From contig JBGVFN010000190.1 in assembly GCA_045121095.1 (NCBI GenBank), positions 1 through 15,659 of the forward strand: 15,659 nt of DNA, written 5' to 3'. The position numbers were made by a program, and so were the translations under genes. The notes below the pieces were generated by a model. That model did no database searches and was not told the DNA's origin. It was given only the letters and a program-made list of their open reading frames with translations. This DNA comes from TWA4 sp045121095 (GTDB lineage: Bacteria > Bacillota > Clostridia > Lachnospirales > Lachnospiraceae). Positions 6,494-13,165 of this stretch are shown here, in pieces; the stretch's first letter is position 1; each line of letters starts with the position of its first letter.

Positions 6494-7849
6494 TTAAAAT
6501 GGCATCTTCATGCCGCCGAATCCACCCATGCCGCGGCGCGCTTTTTTACCCATAGCACCTGACATCTGCTTCATCATCTTTCTTGTCTGATCAAACTGTT
6601 TACACAGGCGGTTTACTTCATTGATGTCCACACCTGCACCAGCCGCAATTCGTTTCTTGCGGGACATATTGATCAGATCCGGATTACTTCTTTCCTCTTT
6701 TGTCATGGAATGAATGATTGCTTCTGTTGTTTTAAATGCTGAATCATCCAGCTCATCCATAGAAACGCCCTTCAGCTTATTGGCTCCGGGCAGCATGGAA
6801 AGCATCTGGCCGAGACCGCCCATCTTCTTAACCTGAGCAATCTGGTCAAGGAAATCATTATAATCAAACTCTGCCTTACGGAATTTCTGTTCATATTCCC
6901 TGGCTTTATCTTCATCAATGGTAGCCTGTGCCTTCTCAATCAAAGTCAGCACATCGCCCATACCCAGAATACGGCTTGCCATACGATCCGGATAAAACTG
7001 TTCCAGATCTGAAAGCTTTTCACCCATACCTGCGTACAGAATCGGACTTCCCGTTACAGCACGGATTGATAATGCCGCACCACCACGGGTATCGCCATCC
7101 AGCTTGGTCAGAACCACGCCGTCAATACCAACCTTCTTCTGGAAATTATCTGCCACATTCACGGCATCCTGACCGGTCATGGCATCTACCACCAGAATAC
7201 TCTGGTCTACCGTAACAGCTGCCTTAATGGCTGCCAGTTCATCCATCATGGATTCATCCACATGAAGACGGCCGGCTGTATCGATGATCACTACATTAAA
7301 ACCATTGCTTTCTGCATATTCCATGGCTTTTTTGGTGATCTGAACCGGTTCCTTACTGCCTTCCAGGGAATAAACTTCCACACCAACGCGTTCACCGTTA
7401 ATCTTTAACTGGTCAATCGCTGCAGGACGATATACGTCACAGGCAACCAGAAGCGGTTTTCTGCCCTTTGACTTAATCTTCGCTGCAATCTTGGCTGCGG
7501 TCGTCGTCTTACCTGCACCCTGCAGACCGATCATCATGATCGTTGTCATACCGCCGGCATTCAGCTGCAGCTCTGTCGTCTCGGAACCCATCAACTTGAT
7601 CAGTTCCTCATTTACGATCTTGATTACCATCTGTCCAGGTGTCAGACTCTCAAGAACCTCCTCGCCAACTGCTCTTGCTTCAACGGATTTGATAAACTGT
7701 TTTACAATACGGAAACTTACGTCTGCTTCCAGCAGAGCCATCTTAACTTCCTTTAAGGCTGCTTTTACATCTGCCTCTGTCAGCTTGCCCTTACCGCGCA
7801 GATTCTTAAAAATATTCTGTAATTTATCAGAAAGGCTTTCAAATGCCAT
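6494..7849 (-). CDS. ffh: Signal recognition particle GTPase Ffh
   Basis: 451 residues. Ffh with SRP RNA binds signal sequences on translating ribosomes and hands them to FtsY at the membrane. The N domain occupies about residues 1-90. The G domain follows with GLQGAGKTTT (108-117), DVYRPAA (138-144), DTAGR (190-194) and TKLDGDTRGGAAL. The C-terminal M domain is methionine-rich (MGGLGQMLSMLPG, RKMMKQMSGAM) and ends GMGGFGGMKMPF. ATG 7849 has AAGGAG seven bases upstream and is preceded by ylxM, its usual regulatory partner. The SRP RNA gene is not in this window. Confidence 0.99.
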   Translation of the reverse strand: MAFESLSDKLQNIFKNLRGKGKLTEADVKAALKEVKMALLEADVSFRIVKQFIKSVEARAVGEEVLESLTPGQMVIKIVNEELIKLMGSETTELQLNAGGMTTIMMIGLQGAGKTTTAAKIAAKIKSKGRKPLLVACDVYRPAAIDQLKINGERVGVEVYSLEGSKEPVQITKKAMEYAESNGFNVVIIDTAGRLHVDESMMDELAAIKAAVTVDQSILVVDAMTGQDAVNVADNFQKKVGIDGVVLTKLDGDTRGGAALSIRAVTGSPILYAGMGEKLSDLEQFYPDRMASRILGMGDVLTLIEKAQATIDEDKAREYEQKFRKAEFDYNDFLDQIAQVKKMGGLGQMLSMLPGANKLKGVSMDELDDSAFKTTEAIIHSMTKEERSNPDLINMSRKKRIAAGAGVDINEVNRLCKQFDQTRKMMKQMSGAMGKKARRGMGGFGGMKMPF

Positions 7850-7875
7850 CCAACCACTCCTTTTCGCTGAGCATC

Positions 7876-8223
7876 TCAGTTCTGAAGTTCCATCATCTCT
7901 GCAGAAAGTCTCTGAATCTCATAAATATCATCCAGATTCTCCTCCACAAGGTAATGCTCTGTCAACGCATGAATCTTCGAAGCCAATTCCTTAGCCTTTA
8001 AAAACTGTTCTACCAGATGAAGCTTTTCTTCATATCCGGCAAGAATCCGATTAATGCGCTTAATCAAATCATAGATTCCCTGTCTGGAAACACCCTGCTC
8101 TTTCGCAACTTCACTATAGGACAGGTCATTAAAAACCACATCCTCATAAATCTTCTGCTGATGCTCTGTCAGCAGCTCACCGTAAAAGTCATACAGCAGA
8201 GCCTGCTCCAAAATCTCTTCCAT
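7876..8223 (-). CDS. ylxM: YlxM-family HTH protein, putative SRP pathway partner
   Basis: 115 residues from the ATG at 8223. Its first 65 residues resemble a sigma-70 region 4 helix-turn-helix (LTEHQQKIYEDVVFNDLSYS then EVAKEQGVSRQGIYDLIKR), and the rest is helical with coiled-coil character. YlxM proteins are encoded next to ffh throughout Firmicutes and modulate the SRP in streptococci, despite the DNA-binding look. The frame opens two codons further up at a TTG (8229), but AGGTGA then touches the start; from ATG 8223 its spacing is six bases. First gene of the operon; the transcript leader is only about 10 bases. Confidence 0.94.
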   Translation of the reverse strand: MEEILEQALLYDFYGELLTEHQQKIYEDVVFNDLSYSEVAKEQGVSRQGIYDLIKRINRILAGYEEKLHLVEQFLKAKELASKIHALTEHYLVEENLDDIYEIQRLSAEMMELQN

Positions 8224-8240
8224 GTTCAATCACCTGAGAT

Positions 8241-8269
8241 AGCATACACTATGCGCGAAACTTTGTCAA
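8241..8269 (-). promoter_or_regulatory. Sigma-A promoter of the ylxM-ffh-rpsP-khpA-rimM-trmD operon
   Basis: Minus-strand -35 TTGACA (8264-8269, perfect), a 17-base spacer and -10 TATGCT (8241-8246). The expected start near 8234 leaves a very short leader before the ylxM ribosome binding site. A small palindrome GCATA-CAC-TATGC (8242-8254) covers the -10. Confidence 0.88.
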
Positions 8270-8285
8270 GTATTTTTTCTTGACA
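8264..8285. promoter_or_regulatory. Operator-like inverted repeat over the ylxM -35 box
   Basis: Perfect 7-base arms TGTCAAG (8264-8270) and CTTGACA (8279-8285) with an A/T spacer of eight bases. One arm is the -35 box. It could be a repressor site, or arise because the TTGACA box is duplicated by chance in AT-rich DNA. Confidence 0.3.
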
Positions 8286-8317
8286 TAATTTTATTACTAA
8301 TCAGGCAACCACGATTT

Positions 8318-8348
8318 TTGTTCAAGACAGTTCAGCCTTACTGAACAA
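8318..8348. repeat. Nested inverted repeat with TTCAG motif after the thymidylate-synthase-like gene
   Basis: Outer arms TTGTTCA (8318-8324) and TGAACAA (8342-8348); an alternative inner stem is GTTCAG (8330-8335) with CTGAAC (8341-8346). ACAGTTCAGCC (8327-8337) matches other copies of the dispersed motif. It abuts the stop codon at 8349-8351. There is no U-run on the minus strand, so it is a poor intrinsic terminator. Confidence 0.5.
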
Positions 8349-9092
8349 TTACTGCTGACGCAGAATCTCTACCTGTGCTAAAATTGCCGGACGTGCATCC
8401 GCCATCATTTCTTCCCAGTCGCCTTCATATTCAAAGGTAATATCTTCCTCATCATTTTCTTCGATCCTCTTTACATAGCCTTTCAGCATCTCAAAGTCCT
8501 TTTCATAGCAATGATAGCTGTTGGCACGGTGGCAATAAGTGCCTACCGGAATTCCCAGTGCATCTGCGATCCGTTTCTGCAGCATAATAATGGCAAATGC
8601 ATTCATAAAGGATGCTTTGCAGGCATCATTGGAACGAAACAGTACTTTACAATCCAGCTTTCCATCCCGCACAAAATACTGCAGATGCTGCATGCAGGCA
8701 GGATCATCGCTGCCGATATCCTCCGGTGTACGGACCGTCATAACTGCCCGGCGGCTGGAGGGACTGCGTTTTAATTCTTCTATTATAAAAGGAATCTGAT
8801 CCTTGATTCGATCATGGTAAGTGTATTTCCAGTTTCCTTTCTCAATCTCAAAATCCAGGATTCCATCCAGCATCTCCATCCGGTACTGCTCCAGTTCCGA
8901 AGGACCGCCGATGAACAGACGGGAAATCATGGGTTCTGCCAGAGGCTCCTCTACCACCATGGTCATGGAAACTTCTTTCTGGCTGCAGCCCCAGTCCTCA
9001 CAGGCACCCGTCTGGCCTTCTTCTTCCAATGCCTTCAGGGCTTTATGGTATGCCTGAGGTAATGTAGTTCCGCAAACTAAAATTTCTTTCAT
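8349..9092 (-). CDS. Thymidylate synthase homologue, short methanogen-like type
   Basis: 247 residues. Thymidylate synthase methylates dUMP to dTMP with methylene-tetrahydrofolate. The active-site set can be placed: phosphate-binding Arg114-Arg115 (PSSRRAV), nucleophile Cys133 (DPACMQHLQYF), RSND at 153-156, Asn164 (FMNAF, the residue that prefers uracil over cytosine), and His194/Tyr196 (SYHCYEKD). The N-terminal half is unlike E. coli ThyA. The WKYTYHDR stretch and overall length recall the archaeal methanogen-type enzymes (recalled family, not searched). The C-terminus lacks the usual PVAI-like end that closes on the folate. It may therefore be a true synthase, a dUMP/dCMP-modifying relative, or a divergent paralogue. 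ATG 9092 has AGGAG eight bases upstream. The structured repeat at 9160-9315 is in its upstream region; no clear promoter was found. Confidence 0.8.
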   Translation of the reverse strand: MKEILVCGTTLPQAYHKALKALEEEGQTGACEDWGCSQKEVSMTMVVEEPLAEPMISRLFIGGPSELEQYRMEMLDGILDFEIEKGNWKYTYHDRIKDQIPFIIEELKRSPSSRRAVMTVRTPEDIGSDDPACMQHLQYFVRDGKLDCKVLFRSNDACKASFMNAFAIIMLQKRIADALGIPVGTYCHRANSYHCYEKDFEMLKGYVKRIEENDEEDITFEYEGDWEEMMADARPAILAQVEILRQQ

Positions 9093-9119
9093 ATATTATA
9101 CTCCTATATCTTTATTCAT

Positions 9120-9288
9120 AAGCAAGCTTGACACTAAGTTATGTTTCTGAACATTCATTTATTCAGGCAAGCATTCGTAATTTCTGCAAGCATTCGTAAT
9201 TTCTTTCAGAAATTACTCATTTGGCTAAACGCCAAATACAAATTCATTAATATAACTCTGCTTACAAGCAAGCTTGACGCCGAGTTAT
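9120..9288. repeat. Pair of 23-base direct repeats around the nested element
   Basis: Copies at 9120-9142 and 9266-9288 both read AAGCAAGCTTGAC, then RCYRAGTTAT. They differ at three positions in the middle. The second copy lies in the loop and arm of the long hairpin at 9240-9300, and the first is between that element and the start of the thymidylate-synthase-like gene. This suggests partial duplication within the element. Confidence 0.55.
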
Positions 9289-9315
9289 ATTAATGAATTT
9301 ATGCTTGCCTGAATA
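9160..9315. repeat. Nested inverted-repeat element with cloverleaf-like fold
   Basis: The outer arms TATTCAGGCAAGCAT (9160-9174) and its exact complement (9301-9315) are perfect over 15 bases. Inside are three further perfect hairpins: 9196-9204 with 9208-9216 (9 bp), ATTTGGC 9219-9225 with 9231-9237 (7 bp), and 9240-9258 with 9282-9300 (19 bp, 23-base loop). Together they would make a four-way junction. The perfection of the arms on both strands suggests a mobile or palindromic repeat (REP/MITE-like). Its place upstream of the thymidylate-synthase-like gene leaves a leader RNA possible. Confidence 0.75.
9167..9204. repeat. Perfect tandem duplication of 19 bases
   Basis: GCAAGCATTCGTAATTTCT occurs twice without a gap (9167-9185 and 9186-9204). 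The second copy provides one arm of the 9-bp hairpin. GCAAGCAT also recurs at 10786-10793 near the divergent promoters. Confidence 0.9.
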
Positions 9316-9320
9316 GTTAT

Positions 9321-9354
9321 GAAAAAAGCAGGACGTTGACCGGGCGCCCTGCTT
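9321..9354 (-). terminator. Rho-independent terminator downstream of the SGNH hydrolase gene
   Basis: Minus-strand stem AAGCAGGGCG / CGTCCTGCTT (10 pairs, one G-U) with a 9-base loop, followed by six T. The wobble pair and the T-run point to the minus strand. It lies about 145 bases past the SGNH stop. Confidence 0.85.
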
Positions 9355-9498
9355 CCTATGACCTTACCAAACAAATTGCTATCTGGCATTGATATTTTAT
9401 CACATATATCTTCATAGAAAAAGACTGTGCATAAAATTGTGACTGTTTTTTTGTCAAATTCCGCACACCCCGGTCTCTGCTTTGTTATTTTGTTTCTG
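9355..9498. other. Gap between SGNH stop and terminator, no gene supported
   Basis: A 3' untranslated stretch of the SGNH transcript. It contains TTGACA on the minus strand at 9449-9454 and a TAAAAT at about 9396-9401. Neither pairs well with a partner box, so a small RNA ending at the 9321-9354 terminator is possible but not supported. Confidence 0.3.
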
Positions 9499-10659
9499 TT
9501 ATCTGAGCAATTCTTCCGGTACTTCTTCTGCCATCCGTTTATAAGCAGTTTCGCTGGGATGGAGGTGATCTCCACTATCGTATCCAGGGCCAAATGCCGC
9601 AGGATGAGCCGGATCACATACGGCCCGGTCAAAATCGACACAACCATCCAGTTCCTTTGTCGTGCGTAACCATTCATTGAAAGCACAGCGAAGTTCTTCC
9701 CGGAAAGGAGCATAGGTACGCCATCCATAAATTGGAAGCAATGTACCGCCGTAAACCTTCAGTTTTTTCTTTCTGGCCATATCAATGTACATGCGCATAC
9801 CGTCAATCAATTCTTCTGCTGTGGGCAGGTCGCTCCAGGGACGGAATGGATTCACTTCCACTCCCACCGGATGAATAATATCATTAATTCCATGCTGGAT
9901 CAGGACAGCGTCTGCACCGGCCACTTCTGTTTCCAGCGGAAAACGAACTTCGCCCCGTATTCCATAAGCTGCATAAGTGATACAGTCATACTGACGAAGA
10001 ATTCTTGTTCCACTGACTGCCCGACGAATAATTGCCACATTATGAAGATCTTCTTCCCACGCACGAATCGCCAGATAATCCGGCCAGGACTGCGCGGTAA
10101 TGGAATCTCCATAACAGATTAATGCATGATTCTTTTCTTCTGTCAGGATCTCAATGGTGTTCAGAAAATAAAACCAGTTGGTCGTTCGGGTTAAATTTAA
10201 AGGTAATTTACCGGCTTCTGCATGATCTCCATAAGAGAAAAATCCCTTGGAAAGAGGACCCGTGATCAGCACTCCCGCATTCATCTGCGTATAGTCCTCA
10301 AAATACATGCTGACGGTAATCGTTTCTCCTTCTTTTACAAAAAAATTCACTTCATCGCTGCTGATTTCCTGCCCCGGCTGAATTGTCACCTGACGATTTC
10401 CGGCAAAAGAAATATTTTTCACGGTATCTTCCTGAATTTCCCGATCAGAAACAGCCCGTGCCACACAAGCTGATGTTATGGTTATGGGCTCTGTTCCTGT
10501 CAGATTGGAAAAACGAAAACGAAGAGCTTTTCCGGAAAAACACATTTTTACCGGATAACGAAGGGTCATATCCTTTGAAAATGCGGCTTCACGCTGATCC
10601 GTGATTGATGTGGCATTTCCCCAGCAGGCAACCCATTTTGTATATTGATTTTCTGTCAT
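9499..10659 (-). CDS. SGNH/GDSL hydrolase with N-terminal beta-sandwich domain
   Basis: 386 residues from ATG 10659. Residues 1-170 look like a beta-rich accessory domain (TGTEPITITSACVARAV...). The SGNH esterase/lipase fold follows with Ser186 in YGDSITAQSW, Gly217 in AVSGTRI, Asn259 in HGIND, and Asp364/His367 in DHLHPSE, so all four blocks are intact. The likely role is hydrolysis of an ester or acetyl group, often on a carbohydrate; the substrate is unknown. No signal peptide is visible, so the enzyme seems cytoplasmic. The start is set by GGATGG seven bases upstream. The frame opens further to a TTG at 10686 and an in-frame ATG at 10674, neither with a ribosome binding site. It is divergent from the hydantoinase-family gene. 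Confidence 0.9.
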   Translation of the reverse strand: MTENQYTKWVACWGNATSITDQREAAFSKDMTLRYPVKMCFSGKALRFRFSNLTGTEPITITSACVARAVSDREIQEDTVKNISFAGNRQVTIQPGQEISSDEVNFFVKEGETITVSMYFEDYTQMNAGVLITGPLSKGFFSYGDHAEAGKLPLNLTRTTNWFYFLNTIEILTEEKNHALICYGDSITAQSWPDYLAIRAWEEDLHNVAIIRRAVSGTRILRQYDCITYAAYGIRGEVRFPLETEVAGADAVLIQHGINDIIHPVGVEVNPFRPWSDLPTAEELIDGMRMYIDMARKKKLKVYGGTLLPIYGWRTYAPFREELRCAFNEWLRTTKELDGCVDFDRAVCDPAHPAAFGPGYDSGDHLHPSETAYKRMAEEVPEELLR

Positions 10660-10722
10660 ATTTATACCATCCATGTAAAATCTCAAAAATTGTCCAGTAC
10701 TTCATCCAGGCTTTGCTTTTGG

Positions 10723-10741
10723 GCATCTGCTGAACAATTTC
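10723..10741. repeat. Dispersed TTCAG motif, copy in the SGNH gene leader
   Basis: The plus strand reads GCATCTGCTGAACAATTTC. GCATCTGCTGAAC is identical over 13 bases to the copy upstream of lepB (3861-3873). It lies about 25 bases into the predicted leader of the SGNH transcript. Confidence 0.5.
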
Positions 10742-10760
10742 AAATTTATTCACGCCGTTC

Positions 10761-10789
10761 AGTATACATTATCCCCTTCCATTAAGCAA
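10761..10789 (-). promoter_or_regulatory. Sigma-A promoter of the SGNH hydrolase gene
   Basis: Minus-strand -35 TTGCTT (10784-10789), a 17-base spacer and -10 TATACT (10761-10766). It gives a leader of about 95 bases. The -35 overlaps the GCAAGCAT motif also found in the 9160-9315 element. Confidence 0.7.
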
Positions 10790-10805
10790 GCATTTTCCAT
10801 TCTGC

Positions 10806-10850
10806 AAAATGTTGTAACGATTCAGCCTGGCTGAACTGTTGCAACATTTT
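10806..10850. repeat. 45-bp near-perfect palindrome between divergent promoters
   Basis: The arms 10806-10827 and 10829-10850 match at 19 of 22 positions around a single central base. Each arm contains a version of the dispersed motif (AACGATTCAGCC; AACAGTTCAGCC on the other strand). It lies 17 bases outside the SGNH -35 and 42 bases upstream of the hydantoinase -35. It could be an operator for both genes, or a palindromic copy of the repeat family. Confidence 0.75.
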
Positions 10851-10891
10851 TCCCTGAAACGGAGTTTCTATCCGCCAATAGTTTCTTTTAC

Positions 10892-10920
10892 TTGAACAAC
10901 CCCGCAAAAAACGTTATACT
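10892..10920 (+). promoter_or_regulatory. Sigma-A promoter of the hydantoinase-family gene
   Basis: -35 TTGAAC (10892-10897), a 17-base spacer and -10 TATACT (10915-10920). The start is expected near 10927, giving an 80-base leader that holds the stem-loop at 10933-10971. Confidence 0.8.
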
Positions 10921-10932
10921 TTTTACATCGCA

Positions 10933-10971
10933 CAGCGGAGCCTCTGCCAAATGATACGGTCTGCTCTGCTG
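10933..10971 (+). promoter_or_regulatory. Stem-loop in the hydantoinase mRNA leader
   Basis: CAGCGGAGC (10933-10941) pairs with GCTCTGCTG (10963-10971) over nine positions, with one G-U valid only in the plus-strand RNA. The loop is 21 bases. It is 27 bases ahead of the GGGGG ribosome binding site. No known riboswitch was recognised. Confidence 0.45.
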
Positions 10972-11009
10972 GATTATTACATGATTTTTATTTTGTATGG
11001 GGGATTTTC

Positions 11010-13109
11010 ATGAGATTAGGAATAGGCATTGATACCGGCGGTACCTGTACCGATGCGGTTTTATACGATTATGAAGCGAAAAAAGTTCTGGCATCCGCAA
11101 AAGCTTTGACCACCCGACAGGATCTGGCTGTGGGAATCCAGAATGCTCTGGTCAAATTACCTGGGGACCTGATCTGTCAGGCTGAAACACTGGCGCTTTC
11201 CACCACTCTGGCTACCAATGCCTGTGTGGAGGAAAAAGGAGGACGTGCCAAACTGATTTTATATGGAACGGATGCATCTTATGCCATGCGTGTAATCGGG
11301 AAAAGTGGAACTATTACGGAAGAAGATCTGATCTGTTATGACAGCCAGACCACCTGTGACGGACAGATTCAGAATATGCCCGACTGGGAAAAAATGCTGA
11401 AAAAGCTGCAAACAGAACTAAAGGATTGTCAGGCAGCCGCTGTGGTGGAGATTTATGCCCGTCAAACTGGTGCTGCGCTGGAAAAAGAAACCCAGCATCT
11501 ACTTCTTGATCATATGGATCTTCCGGTGGTCTGTGGTTATGAACTCTTTCACGAACTGGATTTTATTAAACGGGGAGCCAGCTGCCTGCTGAATGCCCGT
11601 CTGATTCCAGTAATTGATACCTTTTTAAAAGCCGTCAGCCAGTCCGCCGAGAAAATGGGAATTGCCCATGAGCCGGTTATTGTACGCAGTGACGGCTCCC
11701 TCATGTCCCGGGAGTTTGCCCGACTGCGCCCGGTAGAAACCCTGCTGTGCGGCCCTGTAGCCAGCCTGATGGGAGCCCAGGAACTGACTTCTGTAAACAA
11801 TGCTTTAATTGTAGATATGGGCGGCACCACCACCGATATAGCTTTTCTGCAAAATGGACAGCCCCGCCGGGTGGAAGGGGGCATCCATATCGGACACTGG
11901 GATACTTTTGTAAAAGGACTGTTTGTAGATACTTTTGCACTGGGCGGCGACAGCGGTATCCGTTTCACCCCAAAAGACCACATTCATCTGGACAACCGCC
12001 GGGTGATTCCTTTATGTGTAATGGCCCAGGATTTTCCTTTTATCGAAAATGAATTAAAGAAAATGGTCGAACAGGAAATCACTTCCACCCGCAGTATTTA
12101 CGAATATTACATCCTGCAGCAGGAGGTGGAGGGACTTCCCGGATTTTCGGATGAAGAACGGTTAATCTGCCAGGCATTAAAAAATGGGCCGCTGAATATG
12201 CTGACACTTTGTGAACGGATTCATATCCCGGTCTACAATCTGGATACAACTCATCTGGAATCTGAAAATATCCTCATGCGGGCCGGTTTGACTCCCACAG
12301 ATTTTATGCACATTCAGGGAGACTATACGGCATATAATGCCCAGGTATCTCAATATGCGGCTCAGGTTCTTGCCGCCTGCGCTGAAACTACGATTCCTGC
12401 ACTTTGCCAGCAGATCTATGATATGGTCAAGGAAAAATTGTTTGCCAATCTGGTCCGTATCCTTCTGGAACAGCAATTTGCCTGGGTCCGCCGGGAAGGA
12501 CTGAGTCCTCAATTAAAGCAACTGATCCATGAAAGCTGGAGCCAGTACGTACAATCAAGAGATTCTGCATCTATAAAGCAAGATTCTATGCAACCCTGCG
12601 ATTCTGCATCTGTAAAACATCCTGTACCATCACATGATTCTGCTGCCCCCAAACAAAAAAATACGCACAGCATCAGCCTTATGCCCCTTTTTCATACCGA
12701 TTTCACTCTCATTGGTATTGGCGGTCCCATTCACATATTCCTTCCGGATGTGGCCAGTGCTCTGGGCAGCCGGGCGGTGGTTCCAGAACATGCGGCTGTT
12801 GCCAACGCCATCGGGGCTGCAGTTTGTCAGGTGGCATTTACACTGACCATCCGGGTGACACCTGCTTACAATTCTTTTGGCGGTATCACTCATTACACGG
12901 TATATAGCCCTGGAGATGCAAAAGAATTCTCACCAGAGGAACTTTCTCATGCAAAAACTTATGCCAAAAAGCGGGCAGAAATCTGTGCCGCCGAAGAAAC
13001 AGTCAAACGTGGGCTTTCTTCCACACCGGACATTCATCTGTCTGAAAAAGAACTGTATTTCCCCGGTTTGAATACCATTCGCGATATATTAATTGAGGCA
13101 TCTGTTTAA
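11010..13109 (+). CDS. Hydantoinase/oxoprolinase (HyuA) family protein
   Basis: 699 residues. The family couples ATP hydrolysis to ring opening of hydantoins or 5-oxoproline, and distant members activate carboxylases or corrinoid proteins. Two phosphate-loop motifs of the ASKHA fold are clear: GIGIDTGGTCTDAV (4-17) and VDMGGTTTDIAF (about 268-279). The HyuA core around FIKRGASCLLNARL, RPVETLLCGPVASLMGA and TFALGGDSGIRF is present, and a glycine-rich IGIGGPIHIFLP segment lies near the C-terminus. No HyuB-type partner gene is in the window, so substrate and reaction are open; this stand-alone form occurs in Clostridia. At residues about 513-550 it carries a low-complexity segment with three repeats (DSASIK, DSASVK, DSAAPK). 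GGGGG precedes ATG 11010. It is divergent from the SGNH hydrolase and closed by the terminator at 13130-13165. Confidence 0.88.
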   Translation: MRLGIGIDTGGTCTDAVLYDYEAKKVLASAKALTTRQDLAVGIQNALVKLPGDLICQAETLALSTTLATNACVEEKGGRAKLILYGTDASYAMRVIGKSGTITEEDLICYDSQTTCDGQIQNMPDWEKMLKKLQTELKDCQAAAVVEIYARQTGAALEKETQHLLLDHMDLPVVCGYELFHELDFIKRGASCLLNARLIPVIDTFLKAVSQSAEKMGIAHEPVIVRSDGSLMSREFARLRPVETLLCGPVASLMGAQELTSVNNALIVDMGGTTTDIAFLQNGQPRRVEGGIHIGHWDTFVKGLFVDTFALGGDSGIRFTPKDHIHLDNRRVIPLCVMAQDFPFIENELKKMVEQEITSTRSIYEYYILQQEVEGLPGFSDEERLICQALKNGPLNMLTLCERIHIPVYNLDTTHLESENILMRAGLTPTDFMHIQGDYTAYNAQVSQYAAQVLAACAETTIPALCQQIYDMVKEKLFANLVRILLEQQFAWVRREGLSPQLKQLIHESWSQYVQSRDSASIKQDSMQPCDSASVKHPVPSHDSAAPKQKNTHSISLMPLFHTDFTLIGIGGPIHIFLPDVASALGSRAVVPEHAAVANAIGAAVCQVAFTLTIRVTPAYNSFGGITHYTVYSPGDAKEFSPEELSHAKTYAKKRAEICAAEETVKRGLSSTPDIHLSEKELYFPGLNTIRDILIEASV
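12561..12654 (+). repeat. Decaying in-frame repeat inside the hydantoinase-family gene
   Basis: GATTCTGCATCTATAAA (12561-12577), GATTCTGCATCTGTAAA (12600-12616) and a weaker GATTCTGCTGCCCCCAAA (12635-12652) recur at 39- and 35-base spacing; a partial GATTCT is at 12582. They encode Asp-Ser-Ala-(Ser/Ala) units in a Ser/Gln/Lys-rich linker. Confidence 0.8.
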
Positions 13110-13129
13110 ATTTCACCTCTCATCTTCTC

Positions 13130-13165
13130 ACTCCCCGGACCGATTTACAGGTCACGGGGAGTTTT
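13130..13165 (+). terminator. Rho-independent terminator of the hydantoinase-family gene
   Basis: Stem ACTCCCCG+GACC with GGTC+CGGGGAGT (12 pairs with one bulged A), loop of eight bases, then TTTT. It serves the plus strand. The stem also contains the stop codon of the convergent gene at 13152, so the two genes end in the same hairpin. Confidence 0.85.

Noticed and set aside
8318..8348. Intrinsic terminator of the thymidylate-synthase-like gene
   Set aside because: The stems are only 6-7 pairs and the minus strand is followed by A residues, not a T-run.
9160..9315. tRNA or tmRNA gene suggested by the cloverleaf-like fold
   Set aside because: The stem lengths (15, 9, 7, 19) do not fit a tRNA, there is no TTCRANY T-loop, anticodon arm or CCA, and the tandem repeat fits a repeat element better.
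9285..9728. Minus-strand open frame of 147 codons overlapping the SGNH gene
   Set aside because: It is out of frame with the SGNH gene, which has intact catalytic blocks, and its 3' part runs through the terminator and the repeat element; it lacks a ribosome binding site.
11549..11983. Minus-strand open frame inside the hydantoinase-family gene
   Set aside because: It lies opposite the best conserved ATPase motifs and has no start signals.
12561..12654. CRISPR-like spaced repeats
   Set aside because: Only three diverging units, in frame inside a coding gene, with unequal spacing and no cas genes.
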